Origin: Thermoflexus sp042408365
GTDB lineage: Bacteria; Chloroflexota; Anaerolineae; Thermoflexales; Thermoflexaceae
DNA length: 14,203 nt
Assembly (NCBI RefSeq): GCF_042408365.1
Contig: NZ_JBHOQJ010000094.1
Span: 1-14,203, forward strand
Direction of reading: 5' to 3'
In this document: piece after piece, positions 12,028 through 14,203 of the stretch
Position numbering within the stretch: position 1 is the stretch's first letter
How the letters are laid out: each line of letters opens with the position of its first letter
Notes under the pieces: model-generated
Told to the model about the DNA's origin: nothing
The model's database searches: none
Seen by the model: the letters and a program-made list of their open reading frames with translations, nothing else
Position numbers and translations under genes: made by a program

Positions 12028-13731
12028 TTAATCGATCACCGTCTGGCTCTGCTCCCGCAGGTACTGGATCAAGTAGTATGGCCCTCCGGAGCCCCGGCCG
12101 GTGGAGCCGCTGGCCTTCCAGCCGCCAAAGGGCTGGTAGCCGGGCCACGCCCCGGTGGTCGCCCCCGCCGCCCGGTTCACATACGTCACGCCCGCCTCAA
12201 TGTGATCGAAGAACCATTGGATCTCATCCGGATCGTTGCTGTAGAAGCCGGCGGTCAGCCCATAATCCACGGCGTTCGCGTAGCGCATGGCCTCGTCCAG
12301 GGAATCCACGGTCACGATACACGTGATCGGCAGGAACATCTCCTCTTTGAGCAACGGATGGTCCGGCGGGAGGCCGTCCACCACCGTGGGCTCCACGAAG
12401 TAGCCCTTGGCGAACTCCCCGTCCGTCAGGACGTTGCCCCCGAAGAGGACCACCCCATCGCGCCGCAAGATCTCCATATAGCGCTGGAACTTCTCGTAGG
12501 CGGCGCGGTTGATCACCGGCCCCAGGAAAACATCCCGCTGGGTCGGATCGCCGATCCGGATCTGGCTGGTGAGGTCCAGGAACTTCTCCAGGAAGGCGTC
12601 CCGAACCGGGCGCTCCACATAGATCCGCGAGGCGGCCGAGCACTTCTGGCCCTGGAGGCCGAAGGCCGAGCGCATGCACCCCAGGGCCGCCCGATCCAAA
12701 TCCGCGTGGCGGCTGATGATCACCGGGTTCTTGCCGCCCATCTCCAGGATGATGGGCTTGGGGTGCTTGGTGGAAGCCGCCACCTTGCGGTAGATGGACA
12801 TCCCCACTTCGTAGCTGCCGGTGAAGGTGATCCCCGCGACGTCCGGGTGCAAGACGAGGGGATCCCCCACCTCGCTGCCGCTGCCGGTGATGTAATTGAA
12901 GGCCCCCGGGGGCACGCCGGCGTCCCGGAAGATCTCGTAGAGCTTATAGCCGACGTAAGGGGTATCGGAGGCCGGCTTGAAAACGACGGTGTTGCCGGCC
13001 AGCAGCGCGGCGCCGGAGGGGCCGCCGGCCAGGGCCAGCGGGAAGTTGAAGGGGGAGATCACCGCCCAAACCCCATAGGGCTTGAGCACGCTGCGGTTGT
13101 GGTGCTTGGGGGATTCCTGCTTCATCGGCTTGATGTAGCCGTCGTTGGCCTCCATCTGATCGCAATAGTAGCGGATCAGATCGGCCGTCTCCTCCACATC
13201 CCCAAGGGCCTCCAACCGGTTCTTGCCCACCTCCAAGCTCATCAGGGCGGCGATCTCGAAGGCCCGTTCGCTGATCAGATCCGCCGCCCGCCGCATAATC
13301 TTCACCCGCTCCGTCCAGGGCAACCGGCCCCAAATCGGGAAAGCGGCCTTGGCCGCGGCCACCGCATCGTCGACATCCCGAGGGGTTCCCCGCTGGAAGA
13401 CCCCGAGCAGCCAATCGGTGTTGATCGGGGAGCGATCCTCGAAGGTGCGGTCGGTGTATCGCGGCTGGCCATCGATGACCATCGGCAGCGTCTCGCCTAA
13501 GCTCTCCCGAACCTTGGCGAGGGCGACCTCGTAGCGGATATGGAGCTCTTCGCTGGGGACGGCCAGGGTCGCGTAAGTGATCTTGAAAGGCTGGGCCGGC
13601 GCCTCGGGGGCCGCTGCCCGACGGGCCACGGTCTTCCGGGCCGGCGCCTTGCGGGCCGCCGGACGGGTGGCCTTCTTCGGAGCCGCCTTCTTCGCCACCT
13701 TCTTCCTCGCCGTTGTCTTCTTCGCAGGCAT
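12028..13731 (-). CDS. L-glutamate gamma-semialdehyde (P5C) dehydrogenase-type aldehyde dehydrogenase, with basic N-terminal tail
   Basis: A 567-aa NAD(P)-dependent dehydrogenase, most like the P5C dehydrogenases (RocA/PruA group) that oxidise glutamate semialdehyde to glutamate in proline breakdown. Visible motifs: SPFNFPLA with N229, VVFKPASDTP with K252 for cofactor, ITFTGSYEVG (301-310), LEMGGKNPVI with general base E330, GQKCSAASR with catalytic C364, and the C-terminal PFGGWKASG. Residues 1-47 are an added tail with 16 Lys/Arg in the first 38 positions and repeated Ala/Pro/Thr, similar to histone H1-like tails. ATG at 13731 has GAGGAGGT six bases upstream, so the tail should be translated; GTG at 13629 lacks such a site. 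The small gene at 13766 lies 34 bp upstream. Substrate assignment is from family resemblance. Confidence 0.9.
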   Translation of the reverse strand: MPAKKTTARKKVAKKAAPKKATRPAARKAPARKTVARRAAAPEAPAQPFKITYATLAVPSEELHIRYEVALAKVRESLGETLPMVIDGQPRYTDRTFEDRSPINTDWLLGVFQRGTPRDVDDAVAAAKAAFPIWGRLPWTERVKIMRRAADLISERAFEIAALMSLEVGKNRLEALGDVEETADLIRYYCDQMEANDGYIKPMKQESPKHHNRSVLKPYGVWAVISPFNFPLALAGGPSGAALLAGNTVVFKPASDTPYVGYKLYEIFRDAGVPPGAFNYITGSGSEVGDPLVLHPDVAGITFTGSYEVGMSIYRKVAASTKHPKPIILEMGGKNPVIISRHADLDRAALGCMRSAFGLQGQKCSAASRIYVERPVRDAFLEKFLDLTSQIRIGDPTQRDVFLGPVINRAAYEKFQRYMEILRRDGVVLFGGNVLTDGEFAKGYFVEPTVVDGLPPDHPLLKEEMFLPITCIVTVDSLDEAMRYANAVDYGLTAGFYSNDPDEIQWFFDHIEAGVTYVNRAAGATTGAWPGYQPFGGWKASGSTGRGSGGPYYLIQYLREQSQTVID

Positions 13732-13765
13732 GCCCGACCTCCTCGGATTTCGGGTAGGTCACGCT

Positions 13766-14077
13766 TCACCGAAAATATGGAATGCGCAGACCGCCCGTGA
13801 GGGTCTCCCGTTTCAGGGGGAGGACCAGTCCCTCCAGCGCCTCCTCGGGGACCCGCACCCGTTTCCCCTCCAGGCCCCGGAACGTCTCCGGGGTCAGCAG
13901 CGGGTCCTCCACCCCGGGTGGGATCCGGGCTTCCAGCAGCGCCACCAGACGGCAGAAGACCCGGCGCATCACCGGATCCTCCCCCTCGATCGCCGCCTGG
14001 AACCGGGCGATCACACGGGGTCCCTGGAGCGATCGCCAGGCGAATTGAAGCTCAACCATCCGCTCGGAGGTTCCCAT
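13766..14077 (-). CDS. Small protein of unknown function
   Basis: A 103-aa protein I do not recognise. It shows a helical N-terminal half (VELQFAWRSLQGPRVIARFQ, then MRRVFCRLVALLEARIP) and a loop-rich C-terminus ending RETLTGGLRIPYFR. No signal peptide or TM helix is present. GTG at 14110 would be the longest start, but a TATAAT lies inside that extension at 14088-14093, so ATG at 14077 or ATG at 14059 is more likely. With the first, the message would have almost no leader. It is 34 bp upstream of the dehydrogenase and probably co-transcribed with it. Coding potential rests on codon pattern and context. Confidence 0.55.
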   Translation of the reverse strand: MGTSERMVELQFAWRSLQGPRVIARFQAAIEGEDPVMRRVFCRLVALLEARIPPGVEDPLLTPETFRGLEGKRVRVPEEALEGLVLPLKRETLTGGLRIPYFR

Positions 14078-14087
14078 ATCTGTTACG

Positions 14088-14093
14088 ATTATA
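14088..14093 (-). promoter_or_regulatory. -10 box TATAAT upstream of the small gene/dehydrogenase unit
   Basis: The minus strand reads TATAAT, a perfect -10 consensus, in an otherwise GC-rich setting. The -35 region is poor: CCCTTT lies at the 17-nt position, and GTGACA (5 of 6) lies only 11 nt upstream, too close. Transcription would start near 14081, a few bases before the ATG at 14077. Confidence 0.5.
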
Positions 14094-14110
14094 CCCCTTC
14101 TTTTTGTCAC

Positions 14111-14203
14111 AAAGGGATTCCTTGGTAGTCCTGCAGGGCTTTTCAGAGTTCTAACAGCGGTTTCCTCCTGGGGGCTTTTGGGGGCCGAGCCGCGCGCCTG
14201 TAG
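14111..14203. other. Gene-free window end
   Basis: No start codon with a ribosome site and no recognisable coding sequence is seen in the last 93 bp on either strand. The AT-rich beginning probably belongs to the promoter region of the minus-strand unit; the rest is GC-rich with a CCTGCAGG palindrome. Confidence 0.4.

Noticed and set aside
11428..13500. A 690-codon open frame on the plus strand, opposite the dehydrogenase and hydrolase genes
   Set aside because: The minus strand carries full catalytic motifs of two well-known families here; the opposite frame crosses a terminator and a repeat, is low in family-like features, and is the usual long shadow frame of GC-rich coding DNA.

Overview
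The window is visibly GC-rich and densely coded, with AT-richer patches only around 1-100, 5760-5960 and 14080-14203. The protein set (YtcJ-type amidohydrolase, RskA-type anti-sigma factor, multi-TM/GAF/HTH sensor, paired GT4 glycosyltransferases, TnpB remnant) and codon use look like a thermophilic Chloroflexota bacterium (Anaerolineae/Thermoflexus-like). That placement is inferred from recalled family resemblance; no marker gene is present to fix it.

Layout. (1) 178-4382, plus strand, probably one transcription unit: an M24 (Xaa-Pro-type) peptidase, an ECF sigma factor overlapping it by 4 bp (GTGA), a zinc-binding membrane anti-sigma factor with an RskA-like outer domain, and a 525-aa YtcJ-type amidohydrolase. 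A 37-nt hairpin (102-138) lies in the 5' leader. (2) 4402-5697, minus strand: a genomic scar. The C-terminal half of an EamA/DMT transporter abuts the 3' part of an IS200/IS605-type tnpB. That tnpB has lost its 5' end and carries an internal frame break, and it joins the first ~30 codons of a patatin-like phospholipase. (3) 5698-5984: a non-coding, AT-richer stretch with a strong GTAA-tetraloop hairpin, apparently the old leader of the patatin gene. (4) 5985-9174, minus: a YdjM-like membrane/hydrolase-family protein and two GT4 glycosyltransferases, with another 37-nt hairpin (7971-8007) between the transferases. (5) 9315-11934, minus: a large membrane sensor/regulator (about 9 TM, GAF-like domain, C-terminal HTH) preceded 7 nt upstream by an alpha/beta hydrolase; the pair is bracketed by copies of one REP-like palindromic repeat. 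(6) 12028-14077, minus: a delta-1-pyrroline-5-carboxylate-type aldehyde dehydrogenase with a histone H1-like basic tail and its own intrinsic terminator, preceded by a small unrecognised gene with a TATAAT box at its front.

How the genes may work together. The sigma/anti-sigma pair sits between two catabolic or processing hydrolases (peptidase and amidohydrolase), so an envelope or nutrient signal could set their expression. The two glycosyltransferases suggest cell-surface or exopolysaccharide glycan synthesis. The hydrolase and membrane regulator look like a separate signalling cassette. The aldehyde dehydrogenase points to proline/glutamate catabolism. The most unusual points are the three-part scar at 4402-5697, the two same-geometry hairpins, the repeat-bracketed sensor cassette and the histone-like tail on the dehydrogenase. 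I did not find a clear defence system, CRISPR array, rRNA or tRNA.
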